In this document: positions 42,707 through 52,046 of the stretch, piece after piece
Position numbering within the stretch: position 1 is the stretch's first letter
Layout: each line of letters opens with the position of its first letter
Source: Berkiella sp963803015
Lineage (GTDB): Bacteria > Pseudomonadota > Gammaproteobacteria > Berkiellales > Berkiellaceae
Reading direction: 5' to 3'
Assembly: GCA_963803015.1 (NCBI GenBank)
Contig: CAWDKV010000011.1
Span: forward strand, 434,001 to 498,000
DNA length: 64,000 nucleotides
Translations under genes and position numbers: made by a program
Notes under the pieces: model-generated
Seen by the model: only the letters and a program-made list of their open reading frames with translations
The model's database searches: none
What the model was told of the DNA's origin: nothing

Positions 42707-43552
42707 CTATATACTCTTTCTACTTTTCTTTTGTGGTTGAATGCTTTGATCTGGCACACCAAAGCGTTCAACTTGCTTTGGCTTCTCTCGCAAAAAATAA
42801 CCTTTATTTTGTTTTATTGCCACGGGCTTTGCTGCTATCCAACCTAGTTCATTGACTGCTTTGGTAATACTACCAAGCTCGCTCAGTTTGCAGTCAACTA
42901 AACGAAATTGTTGATGTTGCCTCGATTCCTTTTCTAAAGAGGTAACATATTGCACCGCTTGACGATGAAACCAATTTCCAAATGGGGCCAGCAACCAGCT
43001 CAAGAGCCCTAAACGAGGATAAGGAGGTGGACTTGGTTGAGCATAAAATAAAGCGACATCTTGTTGAGAGAGTGTATTTTCGTGGTGGATTTGAGTTAAC
43101 AACCTCGTCAATAAATCCTTTCCTATTTTTTTGTGTTGGAAGGACCAATATCCTTTCCCAGGAATTGTTTTGCCATATTGCTTCTCAATATGGCTGATAT
43201 GAAGCGCATTGGTACCACTTAAAAAATAGACTTCCAACCCTTCTTTTATTAGCCTCTCGATTTCTTTAAATTTTGCGCGAGTGCTTTGCGTGACCTGGCA
43301 CTGCACATTCCAAGCCGAATCAAATTGTTCATCACTCAATTGATTTACTATGGGGGTAACTTTAGCAATTTCACGCTTAAATTCAAGCGTTGTTAACTCA
43401 CCTTTGCGATAGCGATTAAAAATTTTATCCAAAGTTAGCCAATGACGCACCATCATAAATTTGGAAACGCCTAATTTAGAAAATGCATCTACACTGTTTT
43501 GGGGTTTAGTGTCAACACAAAAACTCAAGGGTAAAATAATCACTTTTGGCAT
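42707..43552 (-). CDS. HAD-like protein lacking the catalytic Asp motif
   Basis: This protein has 281 residues. Its layout follows YihX-type HAD hydrolases: CVDTKPQNSVDAFSKLGV at the front, the cap helix YRKGELTTLEFKREI, SDEQFDSAWN, then EGLEVYFLSGTNALHISHIE (motif II, Ser/Thr). The expected first motif D-x-[DG]-[GT]-[VT] is replaced by ILPLSFC, so the nucleophile Asp is lost. It is either inactive or has a new role. The tail (about 245-281) is basic and Gln-rich. Convergent with the LRR-like gene (three bases apart). Confidence 0.6.
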   Translation of the reverse strand: MPKVIILPLSFCVDTKPQNSVDAFSKLGVSKFMMVRHWLTLDKIFNRYRKGELTTLEFKREIAKVTPIVNQLSDEQFDSAWNVQCQVTQSTRAKFKEIERLIKEGLEVYFLSGTNALHISHIEKQYGKTIPGKGYWSFQHKKIGKDLLTRLLTQIHHENTLSQQDVALFYAQPSPPPYPRLGLLSWLLAPFGNWFHRQAVQYVTSLEKESRQHQQFRLVDCKLSELGSITKAVNELGWIAAKPVAIKQNKGYFLREKPKQVERFGVPDQSIQPQKKSRKSI

Positions 43553-43638
43553 GAATCACTACTTATATGGACATTGAATGGAGAGATTTTATAATACATT
43601 ATTTATTTTAGCTAGTTTTAATCAATAAACGCTCAGAT

Positions 43639-45153
43639 TTACATCCCTCTACACCATGAAAAATAGCTCTTCTTCTCTTTTTCACTATCTTGATTTTGAC
43701 GGTGCTCTTCAACTGATATCGATCTGTACTGATTCAATATTGACTTTTGTTGCGTTAAAAAGGGCAACGCTGTTTTGCTAGGCTCTTCTTTTAATTGCAG
43801 AGCTCGGAGTTCCGACCAAAATTGTGTGTATTCAAAACCTGGCTCCTCAGGTAACATTAATTCCTTAGATAATTTCACAGTATTTAAAAGATGTGTCAAA
43901 AAGTAACTTAAAACACTAGAATCCACTACTTCAGTTAGATAATACCCTGAAATAATAAACTTCATCGCTTTGAAAGACTCTGCTAAGCCAGAAAATTTTT
44001 GAGATACTTTAAATGATTTTGACTGAATAGCATATTCACGAGGCAGAGCTAGTTTACCTACAGTTGCGGTCAATGCTTTTTGCCATAACAAGCACTCGTT
44101 TATTTGGGAATCAATGAGTGCTAACATATCCTCTTTTGAAATAGGTTGCGTATTATCAATAATTTCGGCAACTTTTTCATCTGACAGATCGACAACACTT
44201 ACTGATAAATCCACGATATTTTCAGTAAAATAATTATCAAAAGAAGAAAAATCTACGGCTAGCATCGCTGCAATATCAAGAGAAAGACCATATTCAAAAC
44301 CATGCTTACTCCTCGCCCGACCTAAGCATGAATATTTCCCGGTAAATGATTTTTCTAACACGTGATAAATCATTTGCCCAACAGCTGAAGAACCCAGTGC
44401 CAAAGGCATCGTATCTACATAGTAAAATACTATTTCACGAATTAATTGGCGTTTAACTGATTCTGGGGCCTCAGACTCCGTAGTTAATTTTGCAAAAGGC
44501 TGCTCCGCTTGTTGCAGAGCCATTGCAATATCACTTTTTTTAACATGCTGCAAGTGAATGTCGGGATGTGGATTTGATTTTTGATCTGTGCTTATAGTTG
44601 TTCTTAAATAGGGTGCTTTTTTAGCGAGCAGTGTTATTTTGTCATGTTGCACCAAGTGGGGATACTCTTTTTTTAGCTCTTGAAATTCTGTCAGAAGTTC
44701 TTCGTATAAATCGCTATATTTCCCTTGATGAGGAATTATTGATGTGACTTCGTATTTGGAAAGATTAACGCGCTCATATCCAGTTGAAAAAGGATGATCA
44801 AGTATCAAACCTATCACCATTCTAAAATGAGATAAAATTGTAAATAGCTCTGAAACTTTAGAAATTTTTCCAGATTGCAATTTAGTAACCGCTAGTTTAA
44901 TTGCAAGATAGGTCAGCTGGCCCCAGCGCGCTTGTTTATCACTTCCCCAAGCACTAATAAGAGATTTGCTCGAATGAACCATTATTTTGTCAACGGATGT
45001 TTCATCCTTTGTTTTTTTGAGCCCTTCAGTTCTAATTTCGTCCATTTTCCTCTTCGGGATACTCCCTGATAGCGTGGATGGCATTGGCGGCAAAAAAGCA
45101 ACTGTTACCGCAGAGTCAGAGCTGTCATTTGAATAGGGGCCACTACTTTTCAT
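43639..45153 (-). CDS. Hypothetical protein, possible effector
   Basis: This protein has 504 residues. A Ser/Pro N-terminus contains SGSIPKRKMDEIRTEGLKK, a short basic cluster resembling a eukaryotic nuclear localisation signal. The rest (about 60-460) is helical (LTYLAIKLAVTKLQSGKISK; LLTEFQELKKEYPHLVQ; LSYFLTHLLNTVKLSKELML). The end, YFSWCRGM, is aromatic. No signal peptide, no known domain. Context among repeat-type effectors suggests a host role; this is only inference. Confidence 0.55.
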   Translation of the reverse strand: MKSSGPYSNDSSDSAVTVAFLPPMPSTLSGSIPKRKMDEIRTEGLKKTKDETSVDKIMVHSSKSLISAWGSDKQARWGQLTYLAIKLAVTKLQSGKISKVSELFTILSHFRMVIGLILDHPFSTGYERVNLSKYEVTSIIPHQGKYSDLYEELLTEFQELKKEYPHLVQHDKITLLAKKAPYLRTTISTDQKSNPHPDIHLQHVKKSDIAMALQQAEQPFAKLTTESEAPESVKRQLIREIVFYYVDTMPLALGSSAVGQMIYHVLEKSFTGKYSCLGRARSKHGFEYGLSLDIAAMLAVDFSSFDNYFTENIVDLSVSVVDLSDEKVAEIIDNTQPISKEDMLALIDSQINECLLWQKALTATVGKLALPREYAIQSKSFKVSQKFSGLAESFKAMKFIISGYYLTEVVDSSVLSYFLTHLLNTVKLSKELMLPEEPGFEYTQFWSELRALQLKEEPSKTALPFLTQQKSILNQYRSISVEEHRQNQDSEKEKKSYFSWCRGM

Positions 45154-45247
45154 ACCGAAACCTGAAACAAAATTTTGACTTAAAATGTGCGAATTATACT
45201 ATTAAACACTCAAAAATAGCAGTCATCTATCTGAGGAAAAGCAGATT

Positions 45248-46024
45248 TTATCGCATAAGTCGATTTATTCTGAGTTGTTCGGGAAGAGGAGCGGATATAG
45301 GACTATTTGGTGCTAAGGGAGGCACTGTAGATCTCATTTTGTAAAGGCAGGTGAGTGGACGCAAACCAAACTGAGCAATCTGTTGCATACTATTTTTAAG
45401 AGAAGCTAATTGTTCTTCATATTTATAACTTAATAATAAAGCCTGAACAACAAAGTGAAGTCCTTGCGAAGCAGCTTTATATGCCTCGTCTTTGTCTTTA
45501 GCAGTAATAGTTGGAGATACTTGATATAAGATTTCTTGAACAATGAAAAAATACCCATGTCGGGCAGCTAATCTCAGCGCTTCTCCTTTTGCAAAAGGAG
45601 AAATGGCTTGATGTTCCATCTTTAATAGTAATTGCACCATCGGTAGCAATCCCCAATTGACAGCTACCCAAAGCGCTGTTCCTTTAGCACAAAAACTTAT
45701 GTTATTGCTTTCTTGAGATAAAATGAAACGCACAACTGAGAGATGGCCTTTGCCAGCGGCTTCTATGAGAGCATCTTCCACATGGGCTTCCCTGAATCCT
45801 CCTCTAGCCTCTGTTAGTAGCAGACCAACGACAGATACTTGCCCCTTTTCAACTGCTTTTCTGAAAGCTTGCAGTTTCTCACCTTCATTCAACCTAGCTA
45901 AAAAATGATGCGCTATGCTCTGCCAAGAAGTCGAAACTCTTTCCACAATTAATAACTCTTGCCATCGCAAAAGAGAAAAAGCGTGAAACAAGATATCCTT
46001 ATTTAAATTCCAGTTTATTGCCAT
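45248..46024 (-). CDS. F-box-like and ankyrin-repeat protein, short form
   Basis: Start chosen at ATG 46024 (MAINWNLNKDILF), giving about 258 residues; the longer frame from 46081 is not supported. Residues about 5-45 (ILFHAFSLLRWQELLIVERV, STSWQSIAHHF) are F-box-like. Residues about 50-210 hold about five ankyrin-like units (AFRKAVEKGQVSVVGLLL; ALIEAAGKGHLSVVRFILS; ALRLAARHGYFFIVQEIL). It is the same architecture as the gene at 331-2151 but shorter and much diverged. A role as host ubiquitin-ligase adaptor is inferred. Confidence 0.75.
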   Translation of the reverse strand: MAINWNLNKDILFHAFSLLRWQELLIVERVSTSWQSIAHHFLARLNEGEKLQAFRKAVEKGQVSVVGLLLTEARGGFREAHVEDALIEAAGKGHLSVVRFILSQESNNISFCAKGTALWVAVNWGLLPMVQLLLKMEHQAISPFAKGEALRLAARHGYFFIVQEILYQVSPTITAKDKDEAYKAASQGLHFVVQALLLSYKYEEQLASLKNSMQQIAQFGLRPLTCLYKMRSTVPPLAPNSPISAPLPEQLRINRLMR

Positions 46025-46108
46025 AAAATTCTCGAGGAATGTGATGACTAATATTCTATAACGAATGTAAATTTTAGGCATCTTTGAATAAAAAGTTAGT
46101 CATGCAGA

Positions 46109-47275
46109 TTAGTCACAAATAGCTAAGGTATGTTTAGCTATCATATATTCTTCGTTAGTAGGAATGATTAAAACCTTCACTTTACTTTTTTTCTTGCTAA
46201 TAATGGATAAATTATTTTCATTTGCAGCATGGTTTATCTCAACCCCCAGCCAATCTAGCCATTCACAAATGCCCTTTCTGACAAGAGCGGAATTTTCACC
46301 TATACCCGCAGTAAAAACAATTGCTTCGCACCCTTTTAATGCCATTACTAAAGCACTCAATTCTCGTGCTGCTCGGTAACAAAACAATTGAATCGCTTCG
46401 ATGGCATGCGGCAATTCACTATGCTCAAGCTGTCTCATATCACCACTTATTCCAGAAACACCCAACAAACCTGATTGTTCATAAAGCAAATGTGTCAGTT
46501 CTTCTGCCGTATATTTTTTTTCTTGTAGTAGATACAAGATAACCCCGGGATCAATATTGCCACAACGTGTTCCCATCATTAAGCCATCTAACGCTGTCAG
46601 CCCCATCGAGGTTGCCATGCTTTTTTGCTCATATAGGGCACACATGCTGGCACCATTGCCAAGATGAGCGACTATTACTTTGCCGCTTGCCATCTTTCCT
46701 AAATATTGCGGCAAAACAGAAGCAATATATTCATAAGAAATCCCATGAAAGCCATAGCGAATGAGCCCCTCAGCGGTGAGTTTTCTAGGAATGGCAAAAA
46801 AGCTAGCATATTTAGACTGAGTACGATGAAAAGAAGTATCAAAACAGGCTACTTGAGGAACTTGAGGATAAATTTTGTTAACTATTTTAATTGCCTCTAG
46901 ATTATGAGGTTCATGCAAAGGCGCAAGAGGGATTAATTTTGTTAGATTAGCTACCACTTCATTAGTAATTTTGACGGGAGCTAAATAATCTTGCCCCCCA
47001 TGTACCACTCGATGCCCCACCGCTTTTAATTTGTTATCACTGGATAATCCTTCAAACCAATTGAAAAATGTTTGCATGGATGGCTCATAACCTGGTGACA
47101 TATCTTTATTTTCAAGGACAAGGTTATGTTTCTTATCGAAAATTGATAATTGCGGCGCGTTAAATACTTTTTCTATTTCCCCATGATAAATTAAAGTCAA
47201 TTGCTCAGAATCAAATAACGAAAATTTGATACTTGAAGAACCTGCATTGACAACCAGAATTGTTTCGTTATTCAT
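46109..47275 (-). CDS. ackA: Acetate kinase
   Basis: This protein has 388 residues. It carries the ASKHA-fold phosphate loop ETILVVNAGSSSIKFSLFD, GHRVVHGGQ, ACFDTSFHRTQSKYA, AHLGNGASMCAL, TSMGLTALDGLMMGTRCGNI and FTAGIGENSALVRK. It converts acetyl phosphate + ADP to acetate + ATP. It is the last gene of the operon and overlaps the P-type ATPase gene by four bases (ATGA). With no phosphotransacetylase nearby, its acetyl phosphate most likely comes from the phosphoketolase two genes upstream. Confidence 0.97.
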   Translation of the reverse strand: MNNETILVVNAGSSSIKFSLFDSEQLTLIYHGEIEKVFNAPQLSIFDKKHNLVLENKDMSPGYEPSMQTFFNWFEGLSSDNKLKAVGHRVVHGGQDYLAPVKITNEVVANLTKLIPLAPLHEPHNLEAIKIVNKIYPQVPQVACFDTSFHRTQSKYASFFAIPRKLTAEGLIRYGFHGISYEYIASVLPQYLGKMASGKVIVAHLGNGASMCALYEQKSMATSMGLTALDGLMMGTRCGNIDPGVILYLLQEKKYTAEELTHLLYEQSGLLGVSGISGDMRQLEHSELPHAIEAIQLFCYRAARELSALVMALKGCEAIVFTAGIGENSALVRKGICEWLDWLGVEINHAANENNLSIISKKKSKVKVLIIPTNEEYMIAKHTLAICD

Positions 47276-49644
47276 GATTTTAAGTTTATCAATTTGTACA
47301 CCAACATTTTGACGACACTAGCAATACCAGCCCAAATTAAAGCATAGAGCCATATAATTACAGCATAAGTCCACCCTATGGGTGTTAGAAACCATCCATA
47401 GATTACTGCCAATGTTCCAATAATTTGGGTTGCCTCAATAATAACAACAAGACGCCAGTTTGGCCATGGACGCTCCCAAAGTGATCCTCTATTACGAGTT
47501 ACATAAATTGTGAGATGACCTGCAACTAATAATTTTAAAAAGATAATGGATTGGATTATTTCTTTTGACAATTGAAAATGCTTTAATACAACGATAAATA
47601 ATAAAAAAGTGCTGCAAACTCCCAATACGCCTAATACTGTACTCATCACTAAAACTCGTTTCATATTCCAACGAACTGGAGATTGCGCGACTGGCGCATT
47701 ATCATAAGCTATCATCATGATTGGAAAATCATTTAAAACCGCTAACAACACGATCATGATTGCTGTAACCGGATAAAAATTAAAGGCCAGTATACTTAAA
47801 GATATAAACAAAAGTATTCGAACAGTTTCAGCAATACGATAAATTGCATAACTATTCATACGTTCAAATATTTTTCTAGCTTCTTCAATGGCACGAATTA
47901 TAACGTTAAGTCCAGAATCTGTTAATATGAGTGCTGCAGCTGAGCGCGCAGCATCCGTTGCTCCGCTAACGGCAATTCCCACATCAGCCTGCTTAAGTGC
48001 TGGCGCATCATTGACGCCATCTCCTGTCATACCTACAATGTGATTGTCTCTTTGATAGGCTTTAACAATTTCAAACTTATGCTGAGGAAAAACTTCTGAA
48101 AATCCATCATATTGATCTAAGTTTTCAACATTTAATTTATTATCTTTAAATAATGCACTAGCAGAAGCAATATTATCGCCCAAATTTAGTTTTCGAGAAA
48201 TTTCTTTAGCTATTGCCATATGATCGCCTGTGAGCATTTTTATCTTAAGGCCCATTTTCTCAGCTAATTTTATCGTTTCGACTGAGTCTTCACGAGGGGG
48301 ATCAAACATGGGTATCAAACCCAGAAAATGCCAAACACCATTAGATTCTTTCTGTGCAACACCAAGTGTTCTGTAACCTTGCGCACCTAATTGATTAACC
48401 TTGTCTTCCACTTGTTTATGAAGGACGGGGTTTTGAACTAAGCTAAGAATAACTTGAGGCGCACCTTTAGATACATCAAAAATCTTATTCTCAAATTTAA
48501 CTACAGCTGTAGTACGTTTTTGAGCTGCATCAAAGGGTGTAAATTTAGTAATCTCATATTGTTTGAGATTGACATTCTTGGGAATACTATGCAAAATTGT
48601 TTTATCAATTTCATCATCAGATTGTTCTTCTGTGGCTAGAGCTGCAGCAAGCATTAACTCTTCTTTGGTTGTAGCTTCAAAAACAATTGGTTCACCAATG
48701 GTCAATTTATTTTGAGTAAGTGTACCAGTTTTATCTGAACATAAAATATCAATTCCAGCTAATTCTTCAATTGAAACTAATTTTGACACAATGGCTTTCA
48801 TTTTGGCAAGATGTAAAGCTCCAACCGCCATTGTCACAGATAAAACAGCCGGCAACGCAACCGGAATAGCTGCAATTGTTAGAATCAAAGCAAAAAGAAC
48901 AGTGTCCATTATAGGATCATGTCTTAAAAGCGTCACCGTCAATATAATCGCAACTAAAACTAGGGTGATCGCAATCAAATAATTTCCAATTTTCAGTACT
49001 GCTTTTTGAAAATGTGAACGTGGCTCTGCAGTTTCAACCAGTTTTGCTGTACGACCAAAATATGTATTCATTCCTGTTCCAGTGACAATTGCACGCATCT
49101 CGCCCAGTCGCACAATTGCACTTGAATAAACTCCATCGCCTACTTTCTTTTCTACGGGTAAAGATTCTCCCGTCAGCGCTGATTGATCAACATTAAGATA
49201 TTCTCCAGCTATCAACTTCATATCAGCGGGGATGATATTTCCGTTTACAATTAAAACGATATCGCCAGGAACTAAATGACTTGCTGGAACCATTTGCCAT
49301 TTACTATCACGTAACACACGTGATGTTAATGCTAGTTTTTTCTTTAAAGCTTCTATTGCATTATCAGCTTGATATTCTTGCCAAAACCCGACACAAGCAT
49401 TTATCAAAAGTAAAATCGAAATGATTGTAAATTCTTCCCAACGCTGAGCTATGCCGGAAAGAATAACAGCTGACTCAATCATCCAGGGAATCGGCCCCCA
49501 AAAATATTTAAAAAATTTTACGAGTACACTCGTTTTTTTTTCAACAATTGCGTTTTCCCCAACTTCTCTAAGACGCTCATTTGCTTGCTCAGTAGTAAGA
49601 CCAACCTTGGGATCTGTGTTCAAATACTTTTTTTCGGCAATCAT
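47272..49644 (-). CDS. P3A-type plasma-membrane H+-ATPase
   Basis: This protein has 790 residues. The phosphorylation site is Asp-304 in CSDKTGTLTQNKL. The actuator loop DQSALTGESLPVEKK, KGAPQVILSL, MLTGDHMAIAKEI and GMTGDGVNDAPALKQADVGI are present. N-terminal FFKYFWGPIPWMIESAVIL and the PVALPAVLSVTMAVGALHLAKM segment identify the fungal/plant Pma1-like proton pump class rather than a metal or Ca2+ pump. The length is right for prokaryotic forms, which lack the C-terminal inhibitory tail. Ten membrane segments. Located between phosphoketolase (20 bases) and ackA (overlap). Confidence 0.93.
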   Translation of the reverse strand: MIAEKKYLNTDPKVGLTTEQANERLREVGENAIVEKKTSVLVKFFKYFWGPIPWMIESAVILSGIAQRWEEFTIISILLLINACVGFWQEYQADNAIEALKKKLALTSRVLRDSKWQMVPASHLVPGDIVLIVNGNIIPADMKLIAGEYLNVDQSALTGESLPVEKKVGDGVYSSAIVRLGEMRAIVTGTGMNTYFGRTAKLVETAEPRSHFQKAVLKIGNYLIAITLVLVAIILTVTLLRHDPIMDTVLFALILTIAAIPVALPAVLSVTMAVGALHLAKMKAIVSKLVSIEELAGIDILCSDKTGTLTQNKLTIGEPIVFEATTKEELMLAAALATEEQSDDEIDKTILHSIPKNVNLKQYEITKFTPFDAAQKRTTAVVKFENKIFDVSKGAPQVILSLVQNPVLHKQVEDKVNQLGAQGYRTLGVAQKESNGVWHFLGLIPMFDPPREDSVETIKLAEKMGLKIKMLTGDHMAIAKEISRKLNLGDNIASASALFKDNKLNVENLDQYDGFSEVFPQHKFEIVKAYQRDNHIVGMTGDGVNDAPALKQADVGIAVSGATDAARSAAALILTDSGLNVIIRAIEEARKIFERMNSYAIYRIAETVRILLFISLSILAFNFYPVTAIMIVLLAVLNDFPIMMIAYDNAPVAQSPVRWNMKRVLVMSTVLGVLGVCSTFLLFIVVLKHFQLSKEIIQSIIFLKLLVAGHLTIYVTRNRGSLWERPWPNWRLVVIIEATQIIGTLAVIYGWFLTPIGWTYAVIIWLYALIWAGIASVVKMLVYKLINLKS

Positions 49645-49664
49645 ATGTTATTTACCCTAAAATC

Positions 49665-52046
49665 TTAACTGGGATTACCCCACTTCCAGTCCCTGATTTC
49701 CGGCATATCTTCGCCGTGTTTGTTGACGTATTGTTTGTGCTGTATAAGTTTGTCCTGGATAATTTGTTTAAGGTAAGCTCCCTTGGTACCTAACTGTGGC
49801 AAGCGATCCACTACATCTTGTACTAAATGAAAACGATCCAAATCATTTTGCACTCTCAAATCGAAAGGTGTCGTGATGGTACCTTCTTCCTTATAACCGC
49901 GAACATGCATGTTATGGTTATTTCTGCGGTAAGTTAATCGATGAATAAGCCAAGGATATCCATGAAAACCGAAAATGATGTGCTTATCTTTGGTAAAAAG
50001 TGAGTCATAATCTGTGTCGCTAAGGCCATGAGGATGTTCGCTTTGAGGCTGTAGCTTCATCAGATCGACCACATTGATGACGCGAATTTTAAGCTGAGGC
50101 AGATAATGACGCAAAATTGAAACAGCAGCGAGGATCTCAAGGGTCGGAGTGTCACCGCAGCAGGCCATCACGACGTCTGGCTCTGAATCTTGATCGTTAC
50201 TAGCCCATTGCCATATCCCAATTCCTTGTGTGCAATGCACAATTGCGGCGTCCATAGAAAGCCATTGAGGCAATGCGTGTTTGCCCGCCACCACCACATT
50301 AACGTAATGCCGGCTGCGCAAGCAATGATCAAAAACCGCTAATAAACAATTGGCATCAGGTGGTAAGTAAAGGCGTACGATATCGGCCTTTTTATTCACA
50401 ACATGGTCAAGGAAACCCGGATCTTGGTGTGTAAAGCCATTGTGATCTTGTTGCCAAACATGGGAAGCAAGCAAATAATTTAGAGAGGCAATTTTTCGGC
50501 GCCAAGGCAATTCCAAGGTTACTTTTAGCCACTTAGCATGTTGGCTAAACATCGAGTCGACAATGCGAATAAATGCTTCATAGCTATTAAAAAGTCCATG
50601 TCGCCCAGTCAGTAAATATCCTTCCAGCCAACCCTGGCATTGGTGTTCACTGAGCATTGAGTCTAGGACAAGTCCTTTCGAAGCAAGAAATTCATCATTC
50701 TTTTGGGTTTGCGCGTCCCATTGCCTATTAGTCACTTCAAAGACCGCTCCCAAGAGATTGGAGAGAGTTTCATCAGGCCCGAAGATGCGAAAATTTCGAT
50801 GATCCTGATTTAAGTTAATAACATCGCGCAGGAACTTTCCTAGCACCAGTGTGTCTTGAGCTTTAACTTCACCTGGGCTAGGGACATTCACGGCATGAAT
50901 ATGAAAATCAGGCATGCATAAATCACGCAGCAGCATACCACCATTGGTGTGAGGATTGGCACCCATTCGCTGGGTGCCTTTAGGAGCGAGCTCTGCTAAC
51001 TCTTGCAGCAATTTGCCATTTTCATCAAACAATTCTTCTGGCTTGTAGCTCTTCATCCATATTTCAAGCAGATGGACATGATCCGGATGATCGCTATCTA
51101 CTAAAAGCGGCACTTGATGTGCGCGAAATGTACCTTCAATTTGCAAACCATCAACGATTTTCGGTCCTGTCCAGCCTTTTGGTGATCTGAGGACAATCAG
51201 TGGCCAAGACGGCCGTGTGGATTCTTTTTTATTTCGAGCATTACTTTGAAGTTGCTGAATGTCTTCAATCACTTTATCCAAAGTACTAGACATAAGTTGA
51301 TGCATCTCTTGTGGGTCGTCACCTTCTACAAAGTAGGGCCTCCAGCCGCAGCCATGTAAAAATTGCTCTAATTCCTCATGTGGGATCCGAGCCAGAACCG
51401 TCGGGTTGCTGATCTTATAACCATTGAGATGTAAAATCGGAAGAACCGCACCATCCGTTATTGGATTGAGAAATTTGTTAGATTGCCAAGAAGTAGCTAA
51501 GGGACCCGTTTCTGCTTCTCCGTCGCCTATAATGCAGGCAACGATCAGGGAGGGATTATCAAATGCCGCTCCAAAAGCATGACTAAGTGAATAACCGAGT
51601 TCCCCGCCTTCGTGGATCGAGCCAGGTGTTGTCGGTGCAACATGGCTGGAAATCCCTCCAGGAAACGAGAATTGCGTGAAAAGCTTTTTCAACCCAGCTT
51701 CATCTTGGCTGATGTCTGGGTAAATCTCACTGTATGTCCCTTCAAGGTAAGTATTACCCACTAAAGCAGGTCCTCCGTGACCAGGGCCCGCGATATAAAA
51801 CATATTTAGAGAGTGCTTCTTGATAACGCGATTTAAATGCACGTAGATAAAGTTTTGGCCCGGAGTTGTCCCCCAATGACCAACCACCATCGGTTTCACA
51901 TGTGATAATTGCAGTGGCTGTTTTAAAAGTGGATTATCATAGAGATAAATCTGTCCAACCGACACATAATTTGCTGCTCGCCAGTAGGCGTCAATCTTGC
52001 GAAGATCTTCCGAGGAAAGGGTTTTTATCTGCAAGGTTTTACCCAT
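49665..52046 (-). CDS. xfp: Phosphoketolase
   Basis: This protein has 793 residues from ATG 52046, which overlaps the galU stop by eight bases; a GTG form would begin at 52082. Family marks: LRKIDAYWRAANYVSVGQIY, VVGHWGTTPGQNFIYVHLNR, GPGHGGPALVGNTYLEGTYS, the TPP motif IIGDGEAETGPLATSWQSNK, and the C-terminal GYPWLIHRLTYRR. It cleaves xylulose-5-phosphate (and/or fructose-6-phosphate) with phosphate to acetyl phosphate + glyceraldehyde-3-phosphate (or erythrose-4-phosphate). Coupled to ackA it yields ATP without lower glycolysis. Confidence 0.97.
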   Translation of the reverse strand: MGKTLQIKTLSSEDLRKIDAYWRAANYVSVGQIYLYDNPLLKQPLQLSHVKPMVVGHWGTTPGQNFIYVHLNRVIKKHSLNMFYIAGPGHGGPALVGNTYLEGTYSEIYPDISQDEAGLKKLFTQFSFPGGISSHVAPTTPGSIHEGGELGYSLSHAFGAAFDNPSLIVACIIGDGEAETGPLATSWQSNKFLNPITDGAVLPILHLNGYKISNPTVLARIPHEELEQFLHGCGWRPYFVEGDDPQEMHQLMSSTLDKVIEDIQQLQSNARNKKESTRPSWPLIVLRSPKGWTGPKIVDGLQIEGTFRAHQVPLLVDSDHPDHVHLLEIWMKSYKPEELFDENGKLLQELAELAPKGTQRMGANPHTNGGMLLRDLCMPDFHIHAVNVPSPGEVKAQDTLVLGKFLRDVINLNQDHRNFRIFGPDETLSNLLGAVFEVTNRQWDAQTQKNDEFLASKGLVLDSMLSEHQCQGWLEGYLLTGRHGLFNSYEAFIRIVDSMFSQHAKWLKVTLELPWRRKIASLNYLLASHVWQQDHNGFTHQDPGFLDHVVNKKADIVRLYLPPDANCLLAVFDHCLRSRHYVNVVVAGKHALPQWLSMDAAIVHCTQGIGIWQWASNDQDSEPDVVMACCGDTPTLEILAAVSILRHYLPQLKIRVINVVDLMKLQPQSEHPHGLSDTDYDSLFTKDKHIIFGFHGYPWLIHRLTYRRNNHNMHVRGYKEEGTITTPFDLRVQNDLDRFHLVQDVVDRLPQLGTKGAYLKQIIQDKLIQHKQYVNKHGEDMPEIRDWKWGNPS

